Of a stretch of 19,462 nt of DNA, positions 1 through 7,950 are shown piece by piece. This DNA is from Bacillota bacterium (lineage in GTDB: Bacteria > Bacillota > Bacilli > Bacillales > Cytobacillaceae): the NCBI GenBank assembly GCA_023387295.1, contig JAEWIG010000382.1, positions 1-19,462 of the forward strand, in the 5' to 3' direction. The notes under the pieces were generated by a model. It was not told the DNA's origin. It ran no database searches and saw only the letters and a list, made by a program, of their open reading frames with translations. Position numbers and translations under genes: made by a program. Each line of letters starts with the position of its first letter. The stretch's first letter is position 1.

Positions 1-1141
1 GTTCCAAAGAGATAATTTGTTTTGTTTCGAGATCAATGAGGTTTTCGAAATAAAAACCATTTAAACAATATTTTCCGTTAGGCGAACAGCTTAGAGGTTC
101 ATTTTTCACGTCCTCAAGGATAACTTCCTCTTCTTCCTTCTCAATATTAAAAGAAATCAGCTGAAAACCTTCACTATATGTATCTACATCTGTGGGATAG
201 AGAGGTTTAAAGGTGAAAAAATGATTTTGCTCATCGAAATCAAAAAAAGGAATAAACCAGCCAGAAAACCGCGATAAATGTGGCATTGAAAACGATGAAC
301 GTTCCTGAAAATCATTTGTTAGAAAGGAGTACACAGCCTCTTCCCTATTTTCTGGGGAGACAGTAATCGTCATGAGCGAATCCTTTATTGTTTCCAAATG
401 GTATATATTATCCAACATTTTTTTCTCATTCGTTTTTGCGATCGCCTTTTTCATTAATGGAGCAAATAACGTCGAACTTTCTCCCCAATCTAAATAAACC
501 AATTCATCATCTTTAATCCAATAAGCAAATGGCTCCTTTAAAGAAACATCCGTAATCACTTTCTCTGCAATATTTATTTGGACAGTTGAAAAATCCCAGT
601 TCTCTGAGAATAGAGAGATGAGCAGGACGTTTTCATTATATGGATTCCATTTAAAAACAAAGTCATACGCCTCAAGGCTTTCCTTCATAATTTCATTCCC
701 TGTGGAATCAATAATTGTTATTTCTCCCTCATATGTTGTGGAGGCAGCATGTATCATTATTCGATTTCCAGATGGACTTGCGAGGGCTGTAGCAATAGGA
801 GCTTCACTTTCAAAAATCAACTCTGTTTTCCCGGTAAAAATATTATATGTATACAAATGGGACCCCAGTCCAACATTTGTTATGTAAAGAAGTGTTTCAT
901 TATTTAACCAGCCACTAACTGTATTAAATTGACCTTGTTTGATTGATAGCGGGGCGATAATTCCTACACTAGAAAAAGTTTGAGGAAGAGCATCTTTTTC
1001 AATTTTCTTGTTTAGTTTTATCCCTGAATGATTCTCAACCTTATTCCTGGACTCACATCCAAAAAGAAAAGTGGCAATAAAAAGGAGTAAAATACATAAA
1101 AAAACAAACTTTCTATACTTCCAACAATCACTCTGCTCCAA
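1..1141 (-). CDS. yqgU: YqgU-like lipoprotein, 3' end cut by window edge
   Basis: Reading the minus strand from a TTG at 1141 gives 380 open codons that run off the window at base 2, so the C-terminus is missing. The TTG has a GAAGGGGGG ribosome binding site seven bases upstream, and no better start lies in frame. Residues 12-28 are a hydrophobic export segment ending in the lipobox LFGC with Cys29, so the product should be a diacylglyceryl-anchored surface lipoprotein. The rest is soluble and beta-rich, with recurring short strands of the type seen in beta-propeller proteins (for example GWLNNETLLYIT and AYWIKDDELVYLDW). Its place after yqgT and its lipoprotein character match B. subtilis YqgU. 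The biochemical role is unknown to me. It lies downstream of the yqgT terminator at 1272-1299 and so probably has its own promoter. Confidence 0.8.
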   Translation of the reverse strand, partial: MEQSDCWKYRKFVFLCILLLFIATFLFGCESRNKVENHSGIKLNKKIEKDALPQTFSSVGIIAPLSIKQGQFNTVSGWLNNETLLYITNVGLGSHLYTYNIFTGKTELIFESEAPIATALASPSGNRIMIHAASTTYEGEITIIDSTGNEIMKESLEAYDFVFKWNPYNENVLLISLFSENWDFSTVQINIAEKVITDVSLKEPFAYWIKDDELVYLDWGESSTLFAPLMKKAIAKTNEKKMLDNIYHLETIKDSLMTITVSPENREEAVYSFLTNDFQERSSFSMPHLSRFSGWFIPFFDFDEQNHFFTFKPLYPTDVDTYSEGFQLISFNIEKEEEEVILEDVKNEPLSCSPNGKYCLNGFYFENLIDLETKQIISLE

Positions 1142-1271
1142 CTGTTTGCCCCCCTTCTATTACACTATATATTAGTACGTTTTTATGAAGTAAATGTTTC
1201 AATTATTTCAAGTTTATTTCAAAATGAGTTTATCACAAAATGATTCACAAGGGGGAAGGAATCAATAAATA

Positions 1272-1299
1272 AAGAAATCGGCTCCTTTGCCGATTTCTT
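1272..1299 (-). terminator. Intrinsic terminator of yqgT
   Basis: A perfect 11-bp stem (AAGAAATCGGC / GCCGATTTCTT) encloses a 6-base loop. On the minus strand it is followed by TTTATTTATT. It lies 35 bases after the yqgT stop and separates yqgT from yqgU. Confidence 0.85.
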
Positions 1300-1333
1300 A
1301 AAAGTCATATAAATATACTCCCACACCTATTTT

Positions 1334-2518
1334 TCACATATATAAGGCAGCTAGGAAAATACCGAGCGCTTCTTCAAAGATTTCGTCAAACTGGGATAGT
1401 GGCAATGGATTAATCCCTCTTCCCAATTCTATGGTAAAGCCAGGTTTTCGAAACTCTTGAATGAACCAATCCTTGTATCCAGCATAGCTGTCAACATATT
1501 GGATCGCTTTATAACCGCTAACTCTAGCGAACTCAGCTGCTAAAACTCTTGATTCAGGAGGCTCGAGTCCTTCAAACCCCCAATAAAGCTCCTCACCTTG
1601 GGTATGAAAGGCAAGCATGCGATTATACTGATTATCCCTTGCTAAGTTTTCCATAGCAATACTTTCAGGCTCTGTTAACGGGGCCGTACCCGGATAATCG
1701 CGCGGAGAAGGGACCTTTTCCCCTCGCTCCCTTTCCTTTTCCCATTTTGCAGGGAATTGATCGTTTAAGTCAACACCTCTAATATTTGCTTTCCATCCTG
1801 AAAAATCAGTGCTTCCCCCGTTAATATTAATTACCTGTTCCTTTATCTCAGCAGTTGGACCATTTATGACTAGATCGACCCCATCTGGATTAACCATTGG
1901 GACTATTGAAAGATCGACCGATTTATAGAGTGGCATGCTTTCCAAACCTCTAATCGGTTTTACATTTGTTAATGATAATAAAAAATGATTTAAAAGCGCC
2001 ATTAAAATACTTGAAGTAATCCACTCATTAGCATGAAAGGAAGCATTGAATTGCACCTTTTTCGTTCCTTTTCCAAGTCTAATTTTTTGAATTGGCTTTT
2101 CGAGCAGGGTTTTTCCAATTGTATCTATTTTAATAAAAGGATATACTTCCTGAAGCTTTTGGATATCCTTTGTTAAGGCTGCAAAATTATATTTTTTGTT
2201 GCCCATTACAACTGGAGAGATTACTCGATTCGGTATGAAAATGCTCATTCCTGTTTGTAACTGATTAGGATTCACATTTTGATTCATAAGAAGTAAGGCA
2301 TCTAGAGAAAAATGTCTTGCATTACTCAGTTTCCAAAAAGTATCACCTGATTTTACTGTATAGTTTTGGGCAATAAATCCAGGAATTTGAATCTGCTGAC
2401 CAATCGTTAATGCCGTTGGATTCACAGTCGGGTTAGAATCAACGAGTAAATTTATTGGGAGCATAAATAGCTGACTATAGTACCAAAACGTATCTCCTGA
2501 GCGTACTTGAACTCTCAT
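1334..2518 (-). CDS. yqgT: LysM-M14 gamma-D-glutamyl-diamino acid endopeptidase (YqgT)
   Basis: The 394-residue product has two N-terminal LysM repeats (about residues 3-46 and 52-97, each with SGDTFW) followed by a zinc carboxypeptidase domain of family M14. Visible catalytic elements are the zinc-binding HANE motif (His162, Glu165), the third ligand in LAFHTQGEE (His305), the substrate-binding RGVDLN (Arg247) and the catalytic FTIELG (Glu364). This architecture is that of endopeptidase I of Lysinibacillus sphaericus and B. subtilis YqgT, which cleave the gamma-D-Glu to diamino acid bond in peptidoglycan stem peptides. I chose the ATG at 2518. The in-frame ATG at 2536 overlaps the ribosome binding site GGGAGGAG that serves 2518. 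No signal peptide is visible, so how it reaches the wall is unclear; it may act in the mother cell or after lysis. It is transcribed alone, between two terminators. Confidence 0.92.
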   Translation of the reverse strand: MRVQVRSGDTFWYYSQLFMLPINLLVDSNPTVNPTALTIGQQIQIPGFIAQNYTVKSGDTFWKLSNARHFSLDALLLMNQNVNPNQLQTGMSIFIPNRVISPVVMGNKKYNFAALTKDIQKLQEVYPFIKIDTIGKTLLEKPIQKIRLGKGTKKVQFNASFHANEWITSSILMALLNHFLLSLTNVKPIRGLESMPLYKSVDLSIVPMVNPDGVDLVINGPTAEIKEQVININGGSTDFSGWKANIRGVDLNDQFPAKWEKERERGEKVPSPRDYPGTAPLTEPESIAMENLARDNQYNRMLAFHTQGEELYWGFEGLEPPESRVLAAEFARVSGYKAIQYVDSYAGYKDWFIQEFRKPGFTIELGRGINPLPLSQFDEIFEEALGIFLAALYM

Positions 2519-2565
2519 ATTTTCTCCTCCCTTCATCCTCTATTCTTATGAAGGCAAAGGATAAA

Positions 2566-2584
2566 TAATGCTTAAATAGCATTA
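2566..2584. repeat. Small inverted repeat in yqgT leader
   Basis: TAATGCT and AGCATTA form a perfect 7-bp inverted repeat with a 5-base spacer, 48 bases before the yqgT start. It has no T-tract, so it is not a terminator. It could be an operator or a 5' leader stem. Nothing in the sequence names a regulator. Confidence 0.3.
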
Positions 2585-2598
2585 ACACCAAGCTCATT

Positions 2599-2627
2599 AT
2601 CTTATGAAATTTACATCATTGTTACAA
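2599..2627 (-). promoter_or_regulatory. Candidate promoter of yqgT
   Basis: On the minus strand TTGTAA (2627-2622) is followed after 17 bases by TAAGAT (2604-2599). Each hexamer matches the sigma-A consensus at four of six positions. Position supports it: it lies just past the yqgS terminator and about 80 bases before the yqgT start. The match is weak. Confidence 0.3.
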
Positions 2628-2663
2628 CTAGAAAAAGCCTGCTCTTGGCAGACTTTTTCTAGT
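2627..2663 (-). terminator. Intrinsic terminator of yqgS
   Basis: A 16-bp stem with one mismatch (outer arms ACTAGAAAAAG / CTTTTTCTAGT) begins three bases after the yqgS stop codon. On the minus strand the 3' arm contains CTTTTTCT. It ends the yqgS unit. Confidence 0.8.
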
Positions 2664-2666
2664 TTA

Positions 2667-4568
2667 TTATTCAGCATCAATGTGTACTTCATTCTCAAAT
2701 AAGTTTTGATTGCGATAGTCTTTATTTTCATAAAATCTTAGCAAGTCACCATAAATAATTTTGTCTGAATACTCCAGTTCATTTTTGGCCTTTTCAATAT
2801 ATGGTTCACATGCTTTCATGTCAGTTGGCTCACCAGTTTGTTTATCATAACAAATGTCTCGAGTATATAAATAATCTTTTGTAATGAAGCTTCCATCTCG
2901 CAAAACAGTAAAATCCATTTTATCATCAGAGAAAAGATCAGAACCAAAATCGATATTATTTTTCGAGTCAATTCCAAGTAAATGTAGGAGAGTTGGTTTA
3001 ACATCAATCTGTCCTGCTACCGTAGAAATAGTCTTTCCATTATGACCAGGAATATGAACAATGAACGGAACTCTTTGTAGTTGAGTACTTACAAAAGGTG
3101 TAACCTCTTCTCCTAAAAACTCACCCATTGCCTTATTATGGTTTTCCGAGATTCCATAATGATCCCCATAAAGAACAATAATAGAATCTTCATATAAGCC
3201 TTCTTCCTTCAGTCGTTCAACAAAAATCTTTAGTGCCTCATCTGTATAGCGAACCGTAGGGAAGTAATTATTTACGGTTTTATTATTAGATGTGTATGGA
3301 TCAATAAATAGGTCTTCCTCGTCTAATTCAAAAGGGAAATGGTTCGTTAAAGTAATAAACTTCGCATAAAAAGGTTTAGGCATTTCTTTTAAATGCTGAA
3401 TGGACTGTTCAAAGAAATCAATATCCTTTAAGCCCCAGCCAACAGAGTTCTCTTCTGTTACTTCATAGTCAGGCAATGAATAGAAGCGGTCATATCCTAA
3501 TGAATCGTACATGATATCTCTATTCCAGAAGCTCTTATTGTTCGCATGCAATGATGCCGTGAAATATCCATTATCATTTAATATATCTGGTGTTGCTGTA
3601 TATTCATTCCCAGAATGAGTGAAGAATACAGCTCCCCGACTTAATGGGTATAGCGAGTTTTCAACGATGAATTCTGAATCAGAAGTCTTCCCCTGAGCTG
3701 TTTGATGATAGAAATTTTCAAAGTAATAACTATCCTTAATAAATTCATTTAAAAACGGAGTAATTTCTTGTCCGTTAACGGTTTGATTAATTACAAAGCT
3801 TTGTGTCGATTCCATTGAAATTAAGATTACATTTTTGCCCTTTGCCGCTCCAAACATTTCATCATTTGGTCTCTTATAGTTGGCATGAATATAGTTATCA
3901 ATATCAACTAATTCACTACCGTCAGCCATTGCTCTTTGTGCTGATGATTTAGACTGCAAAAACGCATCATAAATATGATAATTATACGTTCCAATATTTT
4001 TGACAAGCATTTCACGGTCAAATGTTCTTGTTAAGAGCTGTGGACGTTCGGTTTCTGCCAAGCCTAGATTAAAAAAGGTCATTGCAATAGCAATCAAGAA
4101 AAATGCTCTTCGGTCGACTTTTGAATATTCACGGTAAGTGAGAAACTTTGGTTTACGAAACACAATTAATGCCAAAATAATAAAATCTAGAAAATATAAT
4201 AAATCGGTAAAGTTTAATAATTCATTTACACTGCTACCTAAATCACTCATATTACTCGTTTGAAAAAGAACTGGAATCGTTAAGAAATCATTGAAAAATC
4301 GGTAAAAAACGATGTTTGCAAATAATACAAACGAGATTAGAAAGCTTGTAATCAAGATATACCGATTGCGGCTCTTTTCCTTCATAAACAAGCCGATTCC
4401 AAATACAAAGAGTAAAAAGCTTAATGGATTTATGAATAGAATAAACTCTTGTCGCCAATTTTCTATTTTAATATCAAAGCTAGTTTTATAGGCAATATAG
4501 GTTTTTAGCCAAAGTAATACCGTCGCTATTCCAATAAGCGACACCTTTGACAAATTTAATTTTTTCAT
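2667..4568 (-). CDS. yqgS: Lipoteichoic acid synthase family protein (YqgS)
   Basis: The 633-residue product has five predicted N-terminal membrane segments (about residues 8-25, 44-62, 70-89, 120-137 and 153-170) and a large extracellular sulfatase-fold domain from about residue 240. This is the LtaS architecture: transfer of glycerol phosphate from phosphatidylglycerol onto a lipid-anchored chain. Key residues seen are Glu253 in ISMEST, the nucleophile Thr295 in AQGKTSD, Trp348 and Arg350 in FWNRD, His410 in LTNHFPF, and Asp469-His470 in YGDHYG. These match the metal-binding, nucleophile and substrate residues of LtaS. The ATG at 4568 has a good GGGAGG site. Synteny (next to yqgT and yqgQ) points to YqgS, a B. 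subtilis paralogue linked to sporulation, rather than the main housekeeping LtaS. It appears monocistronic, with a candidate promoter at 4703-4731. Confidence 0.93.
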   Translation of the reverse strand: MKKLNLSKVSLIGIATVLLWLKTYIAYKTSFDIKIENWRQEFILFINPLSFLLFVFGIGLFMKEKSRNRYILITSFLISFVLFANIVFYRFFNDFLTIPVLFQTSNMSDLGSSVNELLNFTDLLYFLDFIILALIVFRKPKFLTYREYSKVDRRAFFLIAIAMTFFNLGLAETERPQLLTRTFDREMLVKNIGTYNYHIYDAFLQSKSSAQRAMADGSELVDIDNYIHANYKRPNDEMFGAAKGKNVILISMESTQSFVINQTVNGQEITPFLNEFIKDSYYFENFYHQTAQGKTSDSEFIVENSLYPLSRGAVFFTHSGNEYTATPDILNDNGYFTASLHANNKSFWNRDIMYDSLGYDRFYSLPDYEVTEENSVGWGLKDIDFFEQSIQHLKEMPKPFYAKFITLTNHFPFELDEEDLFIDPYTSNNKTVNNYFPTVRYTDEALKIFVERLKEEGLYEDSIIVLYGDHYGISENHNKAMGEFLGEEVTPFVSTQLQRVPFIVHIPGHNGKTISTVAGQIDVKPTLLHLLGIDSKNNIDFGSDLFSDDKMDFTVLRDGSFITKDYLYTRDICYDKQTGEPTDMKACEPYIEKAKNELEYSDKIIYGDLLRFYENKDYRNQNLFENEVHIDAE

Positions 4569-4702
4569 TTTTAACTTACCCTCCCTGTTTTTTAACGAAC
4601 AGATACGGAAATATTGATTATTTTTTCCAAATAAAGGATGATGAAATTTTGATCAAACTTTATCTTAATACTTTTTTTACAAAAAATCAAATTTCCTTAT
4701 AC

Positions 4703-4731
4703 ATTATTTTTGTAGAATTATAGATTGACAA
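4703..4731 (-). promoter_or_regulatory. Candidate sigma-A promoter of yqgS
   Basis: On the minus strand TTGTCA (4731-4726) and AATAAT (4708-4703) are separated by exactly 17 bases. Each hexamer matches the consensus at five of six positions. Transcription would begin near 4696, leaving a leader of about 130 bases before yqgS. Confidence 0.45.
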
Positions 4732-4840
4732 TTCTTTTCTTGTCCCACAATTATTAGACGAATGAGTCTGTAAAAAGTTTCGAATTTCTCCTTTTTTAGA
4801 AAAATGAGCCAATTGACACAAGCCCTTAAAAACAAAAAAA

Positions 4841-4868
4841 AATCATCCACTTTTTCGTGTGGATGATT
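4841..4868 (-). terminator. Intrinsic terminator of gluP-yqgQ
   Basis: A perfect 10-bp stem (AATCATCCAC / GTGGATGATT) with an 8-base loop is followed on the minus strand by a long T-tract. It lies 38 bases after the yqgQ stop. Confidence 0.88.
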
Positions 4869-4906
4869 CTAAAATCCCATAAAACAGTTAGCGATCCTTG
4901 TAAATT

Positions 4907-5107
4907 TTAATGTTTGTCCTTCAAAAATTCTGCCTCATGCCGAAGTAATAAAATGGCCATTTGGTAATCTTTTGTATCGATCAACTGCGACTGGTACAAC
5001 TCCTTTATTTCTGCCTCCATTAACTCCAAATCAGCAATTCGGTCACCTACATAGACAAATATCCCGAATTTTTTTAGAAATTGTTGAACATCATAGATTG
5101 TTTTCAT
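4907..5107 (-). CDS. yqgQ: YqgQ family small protein (DUF910)
   Basis: This 66-residue, largely helical, soluble protein has no membrane segment. It begins MKTIYDVQQFLKKFGIFVY and carries the family-typical GDRxxDLELMEAEIKELY stretch at about residues 22-38. YqgQ homologues are a compact helical bundle of unknown function, sometimes proposed to bind nucleic acid. It starts 39 bases after gluP on the same strand, with an AGAGGG site, so the two are probably co-transcribed and share the terminator at 4841-4868. In B. subtilis the next gene is glcK, which is absent here. Confidence 0.85.
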   Translation of the reverse strand: MKTIYDVQQFLKKFGIFVYVGDRIADLELMEAEIKELYQSQLIDTKDYQMAILLLRHEAEFLKDKH

Positions 5108-5146
5108 AGTATCCCTCTTATTTTTGTTTAAGATTGAATTGGAAGC

Positions 5147-6706
5147 TTAATCTTGCTCCCTAATAAGGTTAAGTAATTTTTGATAATCCTCTTGATTCGG
5201 CATGATGTCATTTGCCATGCTAGCGTATTTATTTGCCTCGTTAAGATTACCTTCATTTAAATAAATAGCTGCTAAATAGTAATATGCCTCATGATAATTT
5301 GCTTTTTTATCGATCGCAATAAGTAAATGCTCCTTCGCTTTCTGTAATTCCTCTAGTTGAATTTCCGCAAAGGCAAGAAACAAATAAATTTCGGCAGAGG
5401 CATCACCATTTTTCTCATATTCAGAGAGCAAATTCTCAGCTTTTTCATATCTTTCGGTATCAATGTATTCCTGAGCTAAAATTAATGTGGTTTGGTCATT
5501 TACTAATCGTGCAGGCTCATTAAAGCCAAAGTTTAAAAAACCAATAATTGTTGCAGCTGTTAAGCATAGAAAAAGCAATTGTAGCAACAGCTTCTTCTTT
5601 TTCGGAAAATGAACAATTCCCGTTGCCAGAAATCCGCCAACTAATCCGCCAATATGTCCAGCATTATCTATACCTGGCATCGAAAAGCCGAACAAAAGGT
5701 TAATCCCAAGGACTATTAGGATATTAAATCCTATTGTTCTAAAAAATAAACGTGGATAAATAACCCCAAAATACAGCAAAGCACCAAAACAACCGAAGAT
5801 CGCCCCACTTGCTCCAGCGGAAATACTTGGGCTAAAAATGAAGCTTGCTAATGAGCCACTAAAACCAGCTAATAAATAAATGAACAGGAAACGGGTTTTT
5901 CCAAAAATCCTTTCAACAGCTGATCCTAAATAATACAAAGCTAACGTATTCATTAATAGATGTAGAATCCCAATATGTAAAAAAATTGGAGTGAAAAAAC
6001 GCCACCATTCACCTTCTAAAATGAGTGGATTAAATTTTGCCCCAAATTTTATCAGCGTAGAGTTGTTCGTGCTGCCTCCTTGTAGTTCTAAAACTAAAAA
6101 CATGGCTACTTGAATAAAGATAAACATATATGTAAAGAACGGCTTCCCATGATTAAAAAGACTCTGTTCCTCTTTTACACGATTAGTAGCTTCAGACAAA
6201 GCAGCAAGCTTTACAGCATCAATCTCATTCTCTGAATAGGACTCATTCACGGGAAACGAGATAGAGTCATGCAATATGCCGCCTAACTTCTGTAACCCAT
6301 CATCATAATGAGCTTTATCACAAATAATTGTCTTTACCTTTGTTTTTCCAGAGCTAGGATAAGAAAAAGGTTCTGCAATTTTATATTCAAAATCATCAAC
6401 AGGAGGATAAGCAGAAACATAAATGTTTATGACATTTATTTCACCACGAGCAGCTTGCTTTCGAATGTTTTCCCCATTCATAGCAGTTCGTTCAATATCA
6501 TTTTGCATCCAGTTACTCCAGTCTAAATCATACCTTAGTAATCGAATGACTTGTGCATGTTTATTTTCTAATTTTTCCAGCCATAATTCATTTTGTTCTT
6601 GAGATAATTGGACAATTCGGTACTTCTGTACAGTAATTAAATTATGAGCCAGCCTCCAGAATACATACTCCTCTTGAAAACTCAAGCTTTTCCCCACTCT
6701 CTTCAT
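5147..6706 (-). CDS. gluP: Rhomboid-family intramembrane serine protease GluP
   Basis: The 519-residue product has three parts. A soluble cytoplasmic N-terminal region covers about residues 1-185. A rhomboid membrane core covers about residues 188-390, with the catalytic Ser300 in GASGAIFG, His351 in NAGHIGG and the conserved HLLMNTLALYYLG stretch around 249-261. A C-terminal region of tetratricopeptide repeats covers about 405-515. Rhomboids cleave membrane proteins within or beside their transmembrane helices, and this layout is that of B. subtilis GluP (YqgP). The start is uncertain: the ATG at 6706 has no good ribosome binding site, whereas an in-frame TTG at 6685 has GTGGGG six bases upstream, giving a product seven residues shorter. 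A good promoter lies at 6746-6775. yqgQ follows in the same unit. Confidence 0.93.
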   Translation of the reverse strand: MKRVGKSLSFQEEYVFWRLAHNLITVQKYRIVQLSQEQNELWLEKLENKHAQVIRLLRYDLDWSNWMQNDIERTAMNGENIRKQAARGEINVINIYVSAYPPVDDFEYKIAEPFSYPSSGKTKVKTIICDKAHYDDGLQKLGGILHDSISFPVNESYSENEIDAVKLAALSEATNRVKEEQSLFNHGKPFFTYMFIFIQVAMFLVLELQGGSTNNSTLIKFGAKFNPLILEGEWWRFFTPIFLHIGILHLLMNTLALYYLGSAVERIFGKTRFLFIYLLAGFSGSLASFIFSPSISAGASGAIFGCFGALLYFGVIYPRLFFRTIGFNILIVLGINLLFGFSMPGIDNAGHIGGLVGGFLATGIVHFPKKKKLLLQLLFLCLTAATIIGFLNFGFNEPARLVNDQTTLILAQEYIDTERYEKAENLLSEYEKNGDASAEIYLFLAFAEIQLEELQKAKEHLLIAIDKKANYHEAYYYLAAIYLNEGNLNEANKYASMANDIMPNQEDYQKLLNLIREQD

Positions 6707-6745
6707 ACAATAATTTCATTTTATCCAATAAAGACCTTCATATAA

Positions 6746-6775
6746 ACTATAGGCAATTTCACTTGTTTTTGTAAA
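6746..6775 (-). promoter_or_regulatory. Likely sigma-A promoter of gluP-yqgQ
   Basis: On the minus strand TTTACA (6775-6770) and TATAGT (6751-6746) are 18 bases apart, and each matches the consensus at five of six positions. Transcription would start near 6739, 33 bases before the first possible gluP start. It lies immediately downstream of the structured repeat. Confidence 0.5.
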
Positions 6776-6895
6776 GGAAAAGGGGCTTTCCAAAAACAAA
6801 GAGCCTGGCACCTCCGACACAATTTATAGATGAGAATTCGAGAAAACGCATCTAAACATCGTGTTGTATAGAGAGAGCCAGGCACTAAGCGAACA
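6762..6895. repeat. Small structured interspersed repeat
   Basis: Two near-identical 13-mers, AGAGCCTGGCACC (6800-6812) and AGAGCCAGGCACT (6874-6886), lie 74 bases apart; each is itself an imperfect palindrome. Between them are imperfect inverted arms (about 6816-6832 and 6849-6867) around an AGAATTCGAG loop. A second inverted repeat, CTTGTTTTTG / CAAAAACAAAG (6762-6801), abuts the left end. The GTGCCTGGCAC-type core is one I associate with short repeats scattered through Bacillaceae genomes, possibly REP/MITE-like. That is recollection; only one copy is in this window, so copy number is not shown. It lies between the yqgO stop and the gluP promoter and may end yqgO transcripts. Confidence 0.5.
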
Positions 6896-6908
6896 ACCCC
6901 TAAGAACT

Positions 6909-7106
6909 TTAATACGATTTTGCAGAGCCTGTAGGAAATACCATGTTTAATATTCGTTCCCGCACACCTGGAATCCCCATAAACGAGCTCACGATAATTT
7001 GTCGTAAAAAAGAATTTCGGAAAATAACATTCATTACCCGATAACGATTTTGAAAAATGAAATAGCCACTAAGTCCTATCAATATAATAGATAAAATACG
7101 TCCCAT
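6909..7106 (-). CDS. yqgO: YqgO-like small membrane-associated protein
   Basis: The 65-residue product starts with one hydrophobic segment (about residues 3-18, GRILSIILIGLSGYFIF). A basic, amphipathic remainder follows with the stretch NRYRVMNVIFRN and a second hydrophobic patch, IIVSSFMGIPG. The strong AGGAGGG site before the ATG supports it as a real gene. Size and place between gluP and fau match B. subtilis yqgO, a short protein of unknown function. It is the last gene of the apparent fau-DUF92-yqgO unit, starting 64 bases after the DUF92 stop. The function is not known. Confidence 0.7.
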   Translation of the reverse strand: MGRILSIILIGLSGYFIFQNRYRVMNVIFRNSFLRQIIVSSFMGIPGVRERILNMVFPTGSAKSY

Positions 7107-7170
7107 TTACATCCCTCCTGATTTATAGTTTCGGATGAATGCTTTTATTTTATCCAACGATATATTGTTA

Positions 7171-7947
7171 TTACAGGCTAATCATTAAACCCAATATTGC
7201 AGAAAGCAAACCTGAAAAGAAATTAACAAAATCATTATTAAAAATCGGATGCCCTTTTTTTATCGTTGTTTTTGTCCCACAATGCCTTAATGATTCCACC
7301 TCTGCATGGCATGTTTCACATTGATAGACAACTTGAAAAAAAGCCCCAAATATAGTATCAATTATATTTCCAAGAAATCCAAATGCGAAAATGATTAGTA
7401 CAGAAGAAAATGATATCTGAAAGAAGAAATAAGAAAGAAGCGCTATCGTTAAAGAACCGAAAATTGCCGCTATAGTACCGAGAAGACTAATTGCCCCTGA
7501 TGTCCCTGTATCAATTCGTTTAAGTGTTCGAATAAAGATGGGTGGGCGTTTACTTAGTGATCCGACTTCTGATGCCCAAGTATCAGAATTTGCGGCAGCA
7601 ATAGCAATGGCAAAGCCGATCAAGAATACAGGTAGGGAAAAAATATAATAAAGCAGACTGAAAAGGGCAGCTGCTCCTCCATTCGCTGCTACTTGCTGCC
7701 AATCACGCTGAGAACCTTTTTCGTGTCGTTCTTCTATTTTCAATTTCTTTTTCCGCTTAAACTTAGACCAAAAGCTTGAGCTGGCAAAAAAGAACCCTAA
7801 TAAAAGTAATCCTTTCACTCCAAAGCCTAGCGCAACAGCTAAACCGATTACACAAGCTGCAAGGCTTCCCGACCATGTCAATAACTTAGTGAAATAGCCA
7901 ATTACTGAAGTTACGATGATAAAAAGTATTAGTATGATCCAATCCAT
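7171..7947 (-). CDS. DUF92 family integral membrane protein
   Basis: The 258-residue product has about six hydrophobic segments and the conserved DUF92 signatures: RDWQQVAANGG (81-91), AANSDTWASEVG (118-129), GTSGAISLLG (148-157) and GNIIDTIFGA (193-202). The family includes plant and cyanobacterial VTE6-type phytyl-phosphate kinases, so a prenyl-phosphate kinase activity is conceivable, but the bacillar members are uncharacterised to my knowledge. A Cys/His cluster (Cys210, Cys213, His214, His222, Cys223) near the C-terminus could bind metal. It begins three bases after the fau stop with an AAGGGAG site inside the end of fau, so the two are almost certainly translated from one mRNA. I recall no gene at this position in B. 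subtilis. Confidence 0.82.
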   Translation of the reverse strand: MDWIILILFIIVTSVIGYFTKLLTWSGSLAACVIGLAVALGFGVKGLLLLGFFFASSSFWSKFKRKKKLKIEERHEKGSQRDWQQVAANGGAAALFSLLYYIFSLPVFLIGFAIAIAAANSDTWASEVGSLSKRPPIFIRTLKRIDTGTSGAISLLGTIAAIFGSLTIALLSYFFFQISFSSVLIIFAFGFLGNIIDTIFGAFFQVVYQCETCHAEVESLRHCGTKTTIKKGHPIFNNDFVNFFSGLLSAILGLMISL

Positions 7948-7950
7948 CTT

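Larger units (their letters stand above)
4569..4906. other. 338-base intergenic gap between yqgQ and yqgS
   Basis: I see no coding region here. It holds the yqgQ terminator (4841-4868), an A/T-rich stretch, a candidate yqgS promoter (4703-4731) and about 130 bases of yqgS leader. In B. subtilis the glucokinase gene glcK occupies this position; no piece of it is recognisable here. Confidence 0.6.

Noticed and set aside
618..887. Plus-strand frame of 89 codons
   Set aside because: It lies wholly antisense to yqgU, has no ribosome binding site and has no recognisable product.
4801..4840. Plus-strand TTGACA near 4813 as a promoter
   Set aside because: No -10 lies at a suitable distance and no plus-strand gene follows.
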